A stretch of 64,000 bases of DNA. Source: Pseudomonas mendocina. GTDB taxonomy: Bacteria; Pseudomonadota; Gammaproteobacteria; Pseudomonadales; Pseudomonadaceae. The stretch is from positions 558,001 to 622,000 of the forward strand of contig NZ_CP027657.1 of the NCBI RefSeq assembly GCF_003008615.1, given 5' to 3'. Of the stretch, positions 1 through 9,079 are shown piece by piece. Numbering within the stretch: position 1 is the first letter of the stretch; the number at the start of each line of letters is the position of its first letter. The position numbers were made by a program, and so were the translations under genes. The notes under the pieces are model-generated. The model saw only the letters and a program-made list of their open reading frames with translations. It was not told where the DNA came from and ran no database searches.

Positions 1-825
1 CGACTGCAGGGGTTCATCGGCCAGATGGCGGCGCTGCGTCCGCAGAAGGCTTCGGTGCATGCCGCGCTGGATGCGGCATTCAGCAGTCGCAACACGCGTA
101 GCAAGCGCAGCACCACTGCCCTGCTCCTGCTGTTCGCCCTGCTGCCCGCCTGGGCGCTGTGGCGCAGCGAGCTACCCAGCTACATGCTGGCTGACCTGCG
201 CACTCAGCCAGCGCAGTGGTTGCAGCACCAGTTGCCCGATCAGTCGCTGCTGACCCTCAACGGCAACAGCGCCGTGGACGTGCAGTACGACGGCGAACAA
301 CGTCGTATCCGTTTGTTGCGTGGCGAAGTGCTGGTGGAGGTCGCTCACGATCCGGCGCGGCCGTTCGTCGTCGAGACCGAGCAAGGTCAGATGCGTGCAT
401 TGGGCACCCGTTTCGTGGTCACCCGGCAGAACGACGTGACCCTGCTGACCATGCTCGAATCACGCGTGGCAGCCAGCGCTGTCGACGCGCCCATAACCGT
501 CGAGGTAAGCGCTGGCGAGCAGGCACGTATCAGTCGCAGCGACGTGCAACTGACGGCCCCGGTGGATACCCGTAGCGTCGAAGACTCCTGGCGTCACCAT
601 CAACTGGTGGTGAAGGATCAGCCGCTGCCGGAAGTGCTCGACCAACTGGCCAGGCAGTTCCCCGGCCATGTGCAATTCGACCGGGAGGAACTGGCGAATC
701 TGCGCGTCTCTGCGGTGCTGCCGCTGGATGACAGCACTCGCGCACTGAACCTGCTCGCCGAGGTGCTGCCGCTGCAGGTTCGCGAGTTCACCCCATGGCT
801 GCGCATCGTCACCCGCAAGCCCTGA
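1..825 (+). CDS. FecR-family anti-sigma / sigma-regulator protein, 5' end outside the window
   Basis: The frame is open from base 1, so the true start lies upstream and an internal ATG at 25 is not the start. About 274 codons are visible. A single membrane span (AL-rich, ending PAWALW) lies near visible residues 38-54. It is followed by a periplasmic FecR domain with the typical run ending ALGTRFVV, and a C-terminal part resembling the segment that contacts the receptor's STN domain. FecR proteins are inner-membrane partners of FecI-type ECF sigma factors and relay siderophore binding from an outer-membrane receptor. The next gene, 100 bp downstream on the same strand, encodes such a receptor, so the pair likely forms a cell-surface signalling system, with the sigma gene presumably just upstream of the window. 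Confidence 0.88.
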   Translation, partial: RLQGFIGQMAALRPQKASVHAALDAAFSSRNTRSKRSTTALLLLFALLPAWALWRSELPSYMLADLRTQPAQWLQHQLPDQSLLTLNGNSAVDVQYDGEQRRIRLLRGEVLVEVAHDPARPFVVETEQGQMRALGTRFVVTRQNDVTLLTMLESRVAASAVDAPITVEVSAGEQARISRSDVQLTAPVDTRSVEDSWRHHQLVVKDQPLPEVLDQLARQFPGHVQFDREELANLRVSAVLPLDDSTRALNLLAEVLPLQVREFTPWLRIVTRKP

Positions 826-924
826 GGCAGTGACCTGAAATAATTTGCACGACCGAGGGTTCCGGGTTTCAGTGCTCGCCCGTCAAGGAGGATAGAAACC
901 AAAAAACACGGGACTCTATCGATC

Positions 925-3342
925 ATGCGCCTCTCCACCGCGCCACTTGGCTACGCCGTCACCCCATTGGCTCTAGCCGTCCAGCTGACGCTCGCCACCC
1001 TGCTCGGCACCGCAGTCATCCTCCCTGCCAGCGCCCTGGGCGCAGAGCAGGTGCAGCACCGCTACGACATCGACGCCGGCCTGCTGGCCGACGTACTGAA
1101 CCGCTTCGCCCAGCAGTCCGGCATCGCCCTGGCGTTCGAGCCGCAGCGGCTGGCCGGCCGGCAGAGCACCGGCCTGCGCGGCCAGTATGACGTCGACAGC
1201 GGTTTCACCACCCTGCTGCAAGGCAGTGGCTTCGCAGCCAGCCGGGGCAACAATGGGTATGTCCTGGTATCCGTGGGCGACAGCCTGGAACTGAGCGCCC
1301 TGACCGTCACCGGAGTCGGCGAGGAACGCGCCACCGAGTACGTGGCCGGCTACGTGGCCAAGCGCAACCTGAGCGCGACCAAGACCGATACGCCCATCAT
1401 CGAAACACCGCAGTCGCTGTCGGTGGTCACCAGCGACGAAATCCGTGATCGCCAATCGGAGACACTGTCCCAGGCGCTGAATCTGACGCCCGGTTTCACC
1501 AGCCAGCCGACCAGCTTCAACCGCACCTCCGACCGCTTCCGCATCCGCGGCTTCGATGTGGAATCGGCCACCGGCGGCTCCCTGCGCGACGGCCTGCGCC
1601 TGCAGAACAACTCCTACGACGGTGTGCAGGAGCCCTACGGCCTGGAGCGCGCGGAAGTGATTCGCGGCGCGGCCTCGGTACTCTACGGCCAGCTCTCGCC
1701 GGGAGGCCTGATCAATGCGGTGAGCAAGCGCCCCACCAGCACACCGCTGCGTGAAGTGAACCTGCAACTGGGCCAGGATGATCGGCGCCAGGTTTCGGCC
1801 GACTTCAGTGGCCCGCTGGGCGACAGCGAAACGCTGAGCTACCGCCTGACCCTGCTCAACCGCGACAGCTCGACGCCGCAGGATCATATCGACAACGACA
1901 AGCTGTACATCGCCCCGGCACTGACCTGGCGCCCGAACGAAGACACCTCGCTGACGCTGCTGTCGTTCTACCAGAAGACCAAGACCGGCTTCTCTGCACC
2001 GCTGCCCTACCAACTGGTAAAAGGCGTCGGCGACAGCCCGTACAAAATCGGTCGCCATGACTTCATCGGTGAGCCGGACTACGACAAGATGGACGGCGAG
2101 ATGTCGACCCTCGGCTACGAGTTCGAGCATCGCTTCAACGAGCATGCACGCATCAGCCACAAGCTGCGCTACTACCAGTCGAAGGTCGAGTGGGATTACC
2201 TGCAGGTCAACAACGCCAGCCTGGCCAATGTCCCGACCACCGGGGTGCTGGGCCGTCAGTACAGTGACCGAACCGAAAACTCGCGAGGCATTGCCAGCGA
2301 TACCAACATCGAGACCAACTGGCATTTCGGTGACTGGCGCCATGTGCTGCTGGTCGGTTTCGACGGCTACGACACCTCGTACGACTCGCACAACTTCCGC
2401 GGTAATGCACCTGCACTGGATCTGACCCGCTACAACTACGGCCAACCCGTGGTGGTGGACAAGCGCCAGTCGCGCGACCGTGGCTCGCAAGTCGACACCC
2501 TGCAGAAAGGCGTGTATCTGCAGGATCAGATCAGCTTCGACGATCGCTGGATCGCCGTGCTCGGCGCCCGTCACGATTGGGCTGGCCAGGATCAGCGCGC
2601 GCATGCCAACGGCATGAAGGCCAGCAGCGACAACGAAGCCACCACCTGGCGCGCCGGGCTGGTGTACAAGGCCGACAACGGCCTGGCGCCCTATATCAGC
2701 TACAGCGAATCCTTCTTCCCCATCGCCGTGGCGGATGCCGCCGGGCAGAGCTTCGCGCCCACCGAAGGCGAGCAGTACGAGATCGGCATACGCTACCAAC
2801 CGCAAGGCAGCAACCTGCTGCTCAGCGCAGCGGTCTATGAGCTGACCCAACGCAACGTGCTCAAGCCGGATCAGTTGAACAACACCTACACCCAGACCGG
2901 CGAAGTACGCTCGCGCGGACTGGAACTGGAGGCCCGCGCCGACCTCACGCCGAATGCCAGCCTGATCGCCTCCTATGCCTATGTCGATGCGCGCATCACC
3001 AAGAGCACCATCGCTGCGGAAATCGACCAGCGCAGCGAGGACACGCCCTATCACCAGGCAGCCCTGTGGGCCGATTACCGCTTCACCGACTTCGGCCTGC
3101 CGCAGCTGCGCATCGGCGGCGGTGCTCGCTACAAGGGCAGCACCCAGGCCTCGCAGATCGACTCGGCCCTGCCGCCGTACACCCTGTTCGATGCCATGGC
3201 CAGCTACACCATCGACGACAACTGGGAAGTGACGGTGAACGCCAGCAACCTGACCAACAAGCAGTACACCTACTGCGAGTTCGCCATCTGCCGCTATGGC
3301 GACGAACGCCAAGTCGTCAGCACAGTGAGTTACCGCTGGTAG
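925..3342 (+). CDS. TonB-dependent siderophore receptor with N-terminal STN signalling domain (FhuA/FiuA-like)
   Basis: The 805-residue product has a signal peptide (cleavage near ALGA/EQ, about residue 40) and an STN secretin/TonB short N-terminal domain at about 45-105 (YDIDAGLLADVLNRFAQQSG). A TonB-box-like stretch lies near 121-130 (LELSALTVTG), with the plug at about 150-270 and a 22-strand-type barrel ending in YRW. The run CEFAICRYGDERQVVSTVSYRW-like at the C-terminus recalls ferrichrome/hydroxamate receptors, but the ligand cannot be assigned. The STN domain plus the upstream FecR gene predict that the receptor also signals for its own induction. An AGGAGG at about 886-891 lies too far (about 33 nt) from the ATG to serve it, and the RBS directly before the ATG is weak. 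Confidence 0.93.
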   Translation: MRLSTAPLGYAVTPLALAVQLTLATLLGTAVILPASALGAEQVQHRYDIDAGLLADVLNRFAQQSGIALAFEPQRLAGRQSTGLRGQYDVDSGFTTLLQGSGFAASRGNNGYVLVSVGDSLELSALTVTGVGEERATEYVAGYVAKRNLSATKTDTPIIETPQSLSVVTSDEIRDRQSETLSQALNLTPGFTSQPTSFNRTSDRFRIRGFDVESATGGSLRDGLRLQNNSYDGVQEPYGLERAEVIRGAASVLYGQLSPGGLINAVSKRPTSTPLREVNLQLGQDDRRQVSADFSGPLGDSETLSYRLTLLNRDSSTPQDHIDNDKLYIAPALTWRPNEDTSLTLLSFYQKTKTGFSAPLPYQLVKGVGDSPYKIGRHDFIGEPDYDKMDGEMSTLGYEFEHRFNEHARISHKLRYYQSKVEWDYLQVNNASLANVPTTGVLGRQYSDRTENSRGIASDTNIETNWHFGDWRHVLLVGFDGYDTSYDSHNFRGNAPALDLTRYNYGQPVVVDKRQSRDRGSQVDTLQKGVYLQDQISFDDRWIAVLGARHDWAGQDQRAHANGMKASSDNEATTWRAGLVYKADNGLAPYISYSESFFPIAVADAAGQSFAPTEGEQYEIGIRYQPQGSNLLLSAAVYELTQRNVLKPDQLNNTYTQTGEVRSRGLELEARADLTPNASLIASYAYVDARITKSTIAAEIDQRSEDTPYHQAALWADYRFTDFGLPQLRIGGGARYKGSTQASQIDSALPPYTLFDAMASYTIDDNWEVTVNASNLTNKQYTYCEFAICRYGDERQVVSTVSYRW

Positions 3343-3526
3343 AAACGGCCGCACCAGTTCGAGCACTCGGGTTTTCGCATCTGAGGGCGTGACGCTACTG
3401 CTGCCACATGGTGAGATAGCACGCCCACTCAAGGCAGAGCGATACTGCCTTGGGTGGTGGACGAGGCCTTTGCCAGTTGGCATATCCGCCCCCTTCTCCT
3501 GGAGATGCAGGGAAGCTCATGGCGTC

Positions 3527-4188
3527 ATGACAGACCGCGACCTGCTCCATCTGCAAGGCTATGCCCTGCTAAGCCAGGCGGTTCCACCGGGCTGGCTGGA
3601 TGAACTGCGTACAGTGTTCGATGCCGGCGTCAGAGCCTCGGATCAATGGCCCGTGCCACGCGGTTCCGATTGGCGTCACTCGCAGCTCGATGATGACGCC
3701 AGGGTTCACGCCTGCCACAGCTGCTGACAGTGGTTGGCGAACTGATCGGTGAGCGCTTCTTCCTCGCCCTGGTGGAAGGCCGCGAGCCATTGGCAGGCGG
3801 TGGTCATCAACAGCTGCACCGTGATCTCTCGGCGCAGCGCCCGGGCGATATCGCCAACGCCATGATCTACTTCGACGATTACGGCCCCGGTAACGGCGCC
3901 ACCCGCATCGTCCCGGGGAGCCATCGCCCACAATCGGGCGAGCCACCATTCGACTGCAACGACGAGTCGCACGCCGAACAACTTGCCGGTGCAGCGGGCG
4001 ACATTCTGGTATTCGACGTCGACCTGGTACACGCCGGCAGCCGAAACGTACTCGGCCCCCGTCGCCGTTCCATCCTGATCAGCTACTTTTCCGAGGCGCT
4101 GTATGAGTCCTACCTGCAGACACGCAGCATGCGGGGGATTCGGATGGATGCAAGCGAGCGGTTCGAGCCTGGGGTATTCAGGATCTAA
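3527..4188 (+). pseudogene. Phytanoyl-CoA dioxygenase (PhyH)-like protein, single frameshift
   Basis: Two adjacent frames together make one PhyH-like Fe(II)/2-oxoglutarate oxygenase. The N-terminal part (ATG at 3527, starting MTDRDLLHLQGYALL) stops at about 3727. The rest continues in the frame one base back, readable from about 3700 (PQLLTVVGELIGERFFLA) to the stop at 4188. The second part carries the metal motif H-x-D (LHRDLSA), the substrate-side GAT-IVPGSH segment and the distal His in VHAGSRN. A single-base loss around 3690-3715 explains the break. It could be a real pseudogene or a sequencing error, as all catalytic residues are still there. It follows the siderophore receptor by about 185 bp on the same strand. 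Confidence 0.72.
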
Positions 4189-4638
4189 ATAAAAAGAAAG
4201 GGATGGCCAGTCAATTACTGAAATATGCCAATTGGTAAAAAATGCATTCCCCACATCCCCAAACATTCGCTCAATAGCTTGTTAAATAACGACCCAACAC
4301 ATGAGCATCACCACAACAGGCATACATACCCCTGCGAATCAATTACCTGTGCTAACGCCTCACAGCGAATTAATCACCCCCAAGCCCTGGGCAATATCAG
4401 TACCTTGGACACGTCACTAATGCGGTGCTACCCCGCCAAATACGGCCTCGAACAGAGATGGTCGTCGATTCCTATTGGCAGGGCAATTCAGCTTCAAACA
4501 CTCCATGGCTGTACCTTCGCGAATTCTAGTTAGCGACGACAGCTTTATACTTTTTGTTGCAGCGCTTGCACATTAAAGAGTAGCCTGCCGACTAATAACA
4601 GCGGAAAACCGCAGATTGCCGATGCTAGGGAGAAAGTC
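4189..4638 (+). other. 450-bp AT-richer intergenic stretch upstream of the autotransporter gene
   Basis: This stretch is visibly less GC-rich than the flanking genes. It contains only a low-complexity 102-codon frame (4225-4533) with no recognisable domain and atypical composition, which I do not call a gene. It probably holds the promoter and leader of the autotransporter gene. An AGGGAG Shine-Dalgarno-like sequence lies at about 4627-4632, just before the TTG start. No hairpin, tRNA or repeat was identified. Confidence 0.5.
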
Positions 4639-6885
4639 TTGAACAAAAATAATAGAAAAAACGCATTTACAGGACTATCTGAGGATTGGATCGTCTCCCC
4701 GCTATCGACGATTAAAGAGAAAGCACTTAAATCGGATAATTTATTTACCAAAGCACTGTTAGCAACGAGTATTTCCGTAGCAGCAGGCACTGCAGCAGCC
4801 AATATAGTTATTGACTCTGGCATGTCCCAGAGTGTGCCTTCAGGTATGCTGTTCGACGCTGCCGGGTACCTTGTTGTTGGCGGAAACACGTTTGGCCAAC
4901 TCAGCATCGCCGGTGGCGGCGAAGCTACCAACACCGATGCTTATGTTGGCTTTAGCAATGGGAGCCAGGGCGAGGTATTCGTTAGCGGCACAGGCGCCAA
5001 ATGGACAACTAACGGCTTCCTCTCCATAGGTTTTGATGGGCAGGCCATCGTCATGGTTGACGACGGTGCAAGTGTCATCGTCCAAGATGGCACTGACCTG
5101 GCGGCAGGCTTGAACAGCTACGCTCAGTTGACACTCAGCGGTACCGGTAATGCCCGTGGGCTGTTTTCAACGCCTTACATCATGAAGGGCATAGGTATAG
5201 GGCTGCTTCAGTGGGACGGCGGTATCCTGCAGGCTAGAAGTAACGAGCTCGAATTCTTCCCCAACTTCAGCTTCGGGGACATTAACATTACAAACAACGG
5301 GGCCTTTCTCGATACCAACGGCTACAACGTCGGTATTCAAACGCCCGGCATCCTCATTGGCACCGGCGGTCTGACCAAGCTGGGCGCGGGCACCCTGACC
5401 ATCGCCGGCAACAACTCCTGGAATGGCGACACAACCGTAACCGCAGGCACACTAGCGCTGAGCAGTTACACCCAGAGTGGCAGCCAGACACTGACCATTG
5501 GCGTCGCCAGTAGCTCGAACTACGGCAGGCTCAATGTCAGTGGCGTCGCCAACTTCAACAACAGCAACCTCGCCGTCGATGTCATCGGAAGCCCTACGCT
5601 GGCCAACAACCTCTCTCTGACAGGCGTTGTCACGGCCGGTACGCTGAACGCGACGAGCTTCAACGTCACTGACAATTCCGCGCTGTTCGACTTCAACGCC
5701 ACCATCAACGGTAATAGCGTCGATCTCAACGTCATTGCCAGTGGTAACGGTTCGAGCGGCACTACCGTCTACGGTTCGGCGCTCAACAACCGTCTATACC
5801 CGGCCTTGGGTGCAGCCAGCGTCCTTGATACTCAAGTCCAGGGGGCCCCAACCGGCGATATGGCCGATGTCGTTACCGCGCTTGGCCGCCTGCCGGACGA
5901 GCGTAGCGTCGCGCGCGCCGCAGCACAGACTCTCCCCCTCAACGCCAGTGCCCAGGCCACACTGGGGGCACTCAACACCATCAACTCGATCTTCGCCAGT
6001 CGCTTCGCTCCCAGACCCAGCGGTATGTCCGCTGGTGACACAGCGATGAACAAGCAAGTCTGGATCAGACCCTTCGGCTCCAGAGCCGATCAGGACGATA
6101 CCGATGACAACGCCTCGGGTTACAGCGCCGATACCTGGGGACTGGCGGCGGGTGTCGAGGGTGATATCGGAGAAACCCAACTAGGCATTGCCTATGCCTA
6201 CGCCAACACTCGACTCGACGGCAACACCCACCTGAGTGGTGCAGGAACCCACTCGGAAATCGATAGCCATGTCATCGCCCTCTACGGCAGCCGCCCGCTC
6301 AGTGACATGGTGCTGGGCTTTCAGATCGATGCTGGATGGAACGACAACGACAGTGATCGCAGCCTCGACTTCGGGGGGCTCAATCGCTCTGCCAGCGCCA
6401 GCTATGACAGTTGGAGCCTGCATGCAGGCTCCAACTTGTCCAAAGCCATCGTTCTGGATCAGGCCAATACCTTCATTCCGGCTATCCGTGCTGATTACAC
6501 CCGGCTTAGAAGTGAGTCCTATACCGAGCGCGGTGCAGGTGCACTGAACCTCGATGTCGAAGCTAATACCGTCGAGGTTCTGACCTTCGGTTTAGATGGC
6601 CGTCTCGTCCACACTCTCACCCCCAATGCACAGCTCGAAGCCATCGTTGGCGTGAGTTATGACGTCATCAACGACGACAACAACTTGGTGGCCACGTATG
6701 CCGGTGCTCCGGGGCAAAGCTTTGTAGCCGCCGGGATCGACCATGGCCCCTGGCTGGCCAGGGCTGGCGTGGGCTATACCTACAGCCTTGAGAACGGAAC
6801 GGATATCTCGATTCGCTACGAAGCCAGTGGCCGAAATGACTACCTGGCTCAATCAGCCTCGATCAAGGCGGTTTGGAGTTTTTGA
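4639..6885 (+). CDS. Type V autotransporter with PATR repeat and C-terminal beta-barrel
   Basis: The 748-residue product begins at a TTG codon, supported by AGGGAG about 7 nt upstream and by a long basic N-terminal region typical of autotransporters. The signal peptide core is at about 36-54 (LFTKALLATSISVAAGTAAA). The passenger contains Gly/Asn/Thr-rich strand repeats of the autotransporter-associated type at about 70-200 and a PATR-like unit at about 238-275 (LGAGTLTIAG...TAGTLALS). The autotransporter barrel runs from about residue 473 (VWIRPFGS) to the terminal Phe (AVWSF). It is likely surface-exposed or released. The 5' half is lower in G+C than its neighbours, hinting at horizontal acquisition of the passenger. 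No protease or lipase catalytic motif is evident, so its role is unknown. Confidence 0.9.
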   Translation: MNKNNRKNAFTGLSEDWIVSPLSTIKEKALKSDNLFTKALLATSISVAAGTAAANIVIDSGMSQSVPSGMLFDAAGYLVVGGNTFGQLSIAGGGEATNTDAYVGFSNGSQGEVFVSGTGAKWTTNGFLSIGFDGQAIVMVDDGASVIVQDGTDLAAGLNSYAQLTLSGTGNARGLFSTPYIMKGIGIGLLQWDGGILQARSNELEFFPNFSFGDINITNNGAFLDTNGYNVGIQTPGILIGTGGLTKLGAGTLTIAGNNSWNGDTTVTAGTLALSSYTQSGSQTLTIGVASSSNYGRLNVSGVANFNNSNLAVDVIGSPTLANNLSLTGVVTAGTLNATSFNVTDNSALFDFNATINGNSVDLNVIASGNGSSGTTVYGSALNNRLYPALGAASVLDTQVQGAPTGDMADVVTALGRLPDERSVARAAAQTLPLNASAQATLGALNTINSIFASRFAPRPSGMSAGDTAMNKQVWIRPFGSRADQDDTDDNASGYSADTWGLAAGVEGDIGETQLGIAYAYANTRLDGNTHLSGAGTHSEIDSHVIALYGSRPLSDMVLGFQIDAGWNDNDSDRSLDFGGLNRSASASYDSWSLHAGSNLSKAIVLDQANTFIPAIRADYTRLRSESYTERGAGALNLDVEANTVEVLTFGLDGRLVHTLTPNAQLEAIVGVSYDVINDDNNLVATYAGAPGQSFVAAGIDHGPWLARAGVGYTYSLENGTDISIRYEASGRNDYLAQSASIKAVWSF

Positions 6886-7065
6886 ACGCTCACCTGCAAA
6901 GCAGGCCCGCGTAGCCGAACCGCCGAGGGCACCATATAGCCCAGTATCCCGCCGCTCTCCTGCACGCTATCGGGAGACGGTGAACAAGCGTGGCGACGCT
7001 GCACGTCTACCTGACCAAGAACTGGGCAATCGGGGGCCGCGGTCAATACCGCAGCCCCCATCGCG

Positions 7066-7255
7066 CGAGCCGGATTTTTTCGGCGCTGCCGTGCCCGACA
7101 TGCCGGATCTGAACACGGTATTCGCGGAGAGGATGGCGCTTGGCCGTGTGGGCGTACCGGACGATATCGGCCCGATGATCGCCAGCCTGCTCGGTGAGGA
7201 GAATCGCTGGATCAACGCTCAACGCATCGAGGTATCCGGCGGGCAGACGATCTGA
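7066..7255 (+). pseudogene. C-terminal remnant of a short-chain dehydrogenase/reductase
   Basis: Only the last 60 or so codons of an SDR are recognisable. They include the typical LGRVGVPDDIG...ASLLGEENRWINAQRIEVSGGQ end, where the IEVSGG segment closes the Rossmann fold. The Gly-rich cofactor motif and the YxxxK catalytic pair are absent, and the preceding 180 bp up to the autotransporter stop codon has no SDR similarity I can see. The remnant therefore marks the edge of a deletion or insertion, possibly the event that placed the autotransporter here. Confidence 0.7.
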
Positions 7256-7279
7256 CCGCCAAGCAGTACGCCATGCGAT

Positions 7280-7315
7280 CAGGCAAGTGTTCGTGTCACC
7301 GCGAGCACTTGCCTG
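7280..7315. repeat. Perfect 10-bp inverted repeat between convergent genes
   Basis: CAGGCAAGTG (7280-7289) and its exact complement CACTTGCCTG (7306-7315) are separated by 16 nt. The hairpin sits between the SDR remnant and the convergent LysR gene, where a terminator is expected. It lacks a T-tract, so a terminator role is only a guess. Confidence 0.45.
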
Positions 7316-7321
7316 TCGGTT

Positions 7322-8209
7322 CTAGCACCGCGGCGGCTGCGTCTGTATCCGCTCCCGTATCAACTCGAGATAGCGTCGAGCCCCCAATCCCAGTGGCCGA
7401 CCACTGCTCCAGACGATGTCGACCCAAAGCCGCAGCTGGCTGGCCATGTTGTCAAATTTCACTTCCTGCAAGCTACCCGAGGCAATCAGCGTAGCGACCA
7501 GGGGCGCCGGCAGATAGGCCCAGCCAAGCCCCGCCTGCACCAGGTTCAAGGTGGCCAGGTGGCTGTCGGTGAGCCACAGCCGATGGGAGAGCACAACCTG
7601 CGGATCGGTTGCCGACGGCGAACCTGCGGCGACGATGATCTGCCGTGTATCGACCATCATCTGCGCGTCCATTGCTTTCAGGTAATCCGGCGCGGCAACT
7701 GCCACCAGCAACTGACTACCCGCCTCGAGAAAGCGCTCACGCTCATCGATGCCCGGGCGCTCGAACACCAGCGCCAGGTGAGCGCTGCCTTCGTGCATCA
7801 GGCGCACGGCCTCGGCCTGCGAGGCGGAGCGCACCTCGATCTCCAGCAAGGGAAACTCATCCGCCAGGTCGACCAGAGGCTGGCTCCATATACCGGTCTG
7901 CAGCTCCGGGGCCATGGCGATGATCAGGCGCCGCTCCAGGCCCTGATGCAGTTGCAGCGCCTGCGCATCGAGCCGGTTGAGCTGGCTGGCAACCTGACGC
8001 GCCTGTGGCTCCAGAGCCAACGCCGCCTCGGTGGGGAGGGCCTTGCGCGTACTGCGGTCGAACAATTCCAGATCCAGCTCCGCCTCGAGCTGAGCAATCG
8101 CCATGCTCACGGCCGAAGGCACACGACCCAAGCGACGAGCTGCGGCGGAAAACGATCCGGCATCGAGTACGGCGAGAAAAACACGCAGGGTTTCGCTGTT
8201 GAACGCCAT
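7322..8209 (-). CDS. LysR-family transcriptional regulator
   Basis: The ATG at 8209 (MAFNSETLRVFLAVLDAGSF) is preferred over an upstream GTG because the winged-helix domain begins right after it. The HTH is at about 2-60 (SFSAAARRLGRVPSAVSMAIAQLEAELDLELFDRS) and the effector-binding domain at about 90-290. The length (295 aa) is normal. It is divergent from two overlapping SDR genes. The intergenic region holds a clean dyad (8226-8254) that suits LysR binding, so it probably controls the SDR pair and itself. Confidence 0.92.
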   Translation of the reverse strand: MAFNSETLRVFLAVLDAGSFSAAARRLGRVPSAVSMAIAQLEAELDLELFDRSTRKALPTEAALALEPQARQVASQLNRLDAQALQLHQGLERRLIIAMAPELQTGIWSQPLVDLADEFPLLEIEVRSASQAEAVRLMHEGSAHLALVFERPGIDERERFLEAGSQLLVAVAAPDYLKAMDAQMMVDTRQIIVAAGSPSATDPQVVLSHRLWLTDSHLATLNLVQAGLGWAYLPAPLVATLIASGSLQEVKFDNMASQLRLWVDIVWSSGRPLGLGARRYLELIRERIQTQPPRC

Positions 8210-8225
8210 GGTTATTGTCAGAATC

Positions 8226-8254
8226 ACTGATAACGATCGTCTTTATTTATCAGT
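8226..8254. promoter_or_regulatory. Candidate LysR operator: 8-bp perfect dyad
   Basis: ACTGATAA (8226-8233) and TTATCAGT (8247-8254) are exact complements with a 13-nt spacer. The dyad lies in the 93-bp divergent region between the LysR start (8209) and the SDR start (8303). The size and the T...A ends fit a LysR binding site; function is inferred from position. Confidence 0.55.
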
Positions 8255-8302
8255 AAATCCAACCTAATTTCCAGCCATCTGCAACAGGAGAGGAACAAGG
8301 TC

Positions 8303-9079
8303 ATGAGTCAGAATTGGAAAGACCAGGTCGCGCTGATCAGCGGCGCGGGTAGCGAGCACGGCATCGGCATGGCCATCGCCAGACGGCTGGGTGCGGCCGG
8401 CGCAAAACTGATCGTCACCGCCAGCAGCGCGCGCATCGAACAGCGTGTCACCGAGTTGCGTGCCGCAGGCTACGAAGCCGAGGGCAAGGCGGTCGACCTC
8501 ACCGATGAAGCCGGCGTAATGGCGTTCGCCGTGTGGGCCGAGGGGCTGTGGGGACGGGTCGACATCCTGGTCAACAATGCCGGTATGGCCATGCAGGGTA
8601 GTCCCGAGCCGTTCGCGGAGGTCTCCAGCATGAGCCTGGAGGTCTGGAACCTTTCGCTGGCCCGCAATCTGACCAGTGCCTTCCTGCTCACCCGTGCACT
8701 GCTACCCGGCATGCAGGCACGCGGTCATGGCCGGGTCATTCATATCGGTTCCACCACCGGCACCCGCGGCGGTAACCCCGGTGAAGCGGCCTACAGCGCG
8801 GCCAAGGCCGGCATGGTGGGTCTGAACATGGGCCTGGCACTGGAGGTCGCCCGTCACGGCATCACGGTCAACACCGTGGCACCTGGCTGGATTGCCACCG
8901 GGTCAAGCACGCCGGAGGAACAGCGCGCCGCAGCCTATGTACCGGTAGGCCGGGCTGGTCGCCCCGAGGAGGTGGCGGCGGCCGTGGCCTTCCTCGCTTC
9001 GCCTGAAGCCAGTTACATCACCGGCGAAACCCTGGTGGTCGACGGCGGCAACTGCCTGATCGAGAACAAAGCACCATGA
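8303..9079 (+). CDS. SDR-family oxidoreductase (FabG-like), first of an overlapping pair
   Basis: This is a classical SDR of 258 residues. The cofactor motif [10 protein letters not shown] is at 13-22, NNAG at 91-94, the catalytic Ser near 150 and YxxxK at Y164/K168. The C-terminal VDGG strand is present. The cofactor loop has two extra residues (SEH) compared with the usual GxxxGIG spacing. A GGAGAGG-type RBS precedes the ATG. The stop overlaps the next SDR start by 4 nt (ATGA at 9076-9079), indicating translational coupling. The substrate is unknown; the two SDRs and the divergent LysR look like a small catabolic module. Confidence 0.9.
   Translation: MSQNWKDQVALISGAGSEHGIGMAIARRLGAAGAKLIVTASSARIEQRVTELRAAGYEAEGKAVDLTDEAGVMAFAVWAEGLWGRVDILVNNAGMAMQGSPEPFAEVSSMSLEVWNLSLARNLTSAFLLTRALLPGMQARGHGRVIHIGSTTGTRGGNPGEAAYSAAKAGMVGLNMGLALEVARHGITVNTVAPGWIATGSSTPEEQRAAAYVPVGRAGRPEEVAAAVAFLASPEASYITGETLVVDGGNCLIENKAP

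Noticed and set aside
925..3342. Fur box or FecI-type promoter before the receptor gene
   Set aside because: A GAAAT at 837-841 is present, but no matching -10 at the right spacing and no convincing 19-bp Fur dyad were found.
973..3483. Very long minus-strand open frame opposite the siderophore receptor gene
   Set aside because: It lacks any recognisable domain and mirrors the high-GC codon pattern of the plus-strand receptor, whose domains are complete; a shadow frame.
4225..4533. 102-codon plus-strand frame before the autotransporter
   Set aside because: His/Asn/Cys-rich composition, no domain and no RBS of note; treated as leader region.
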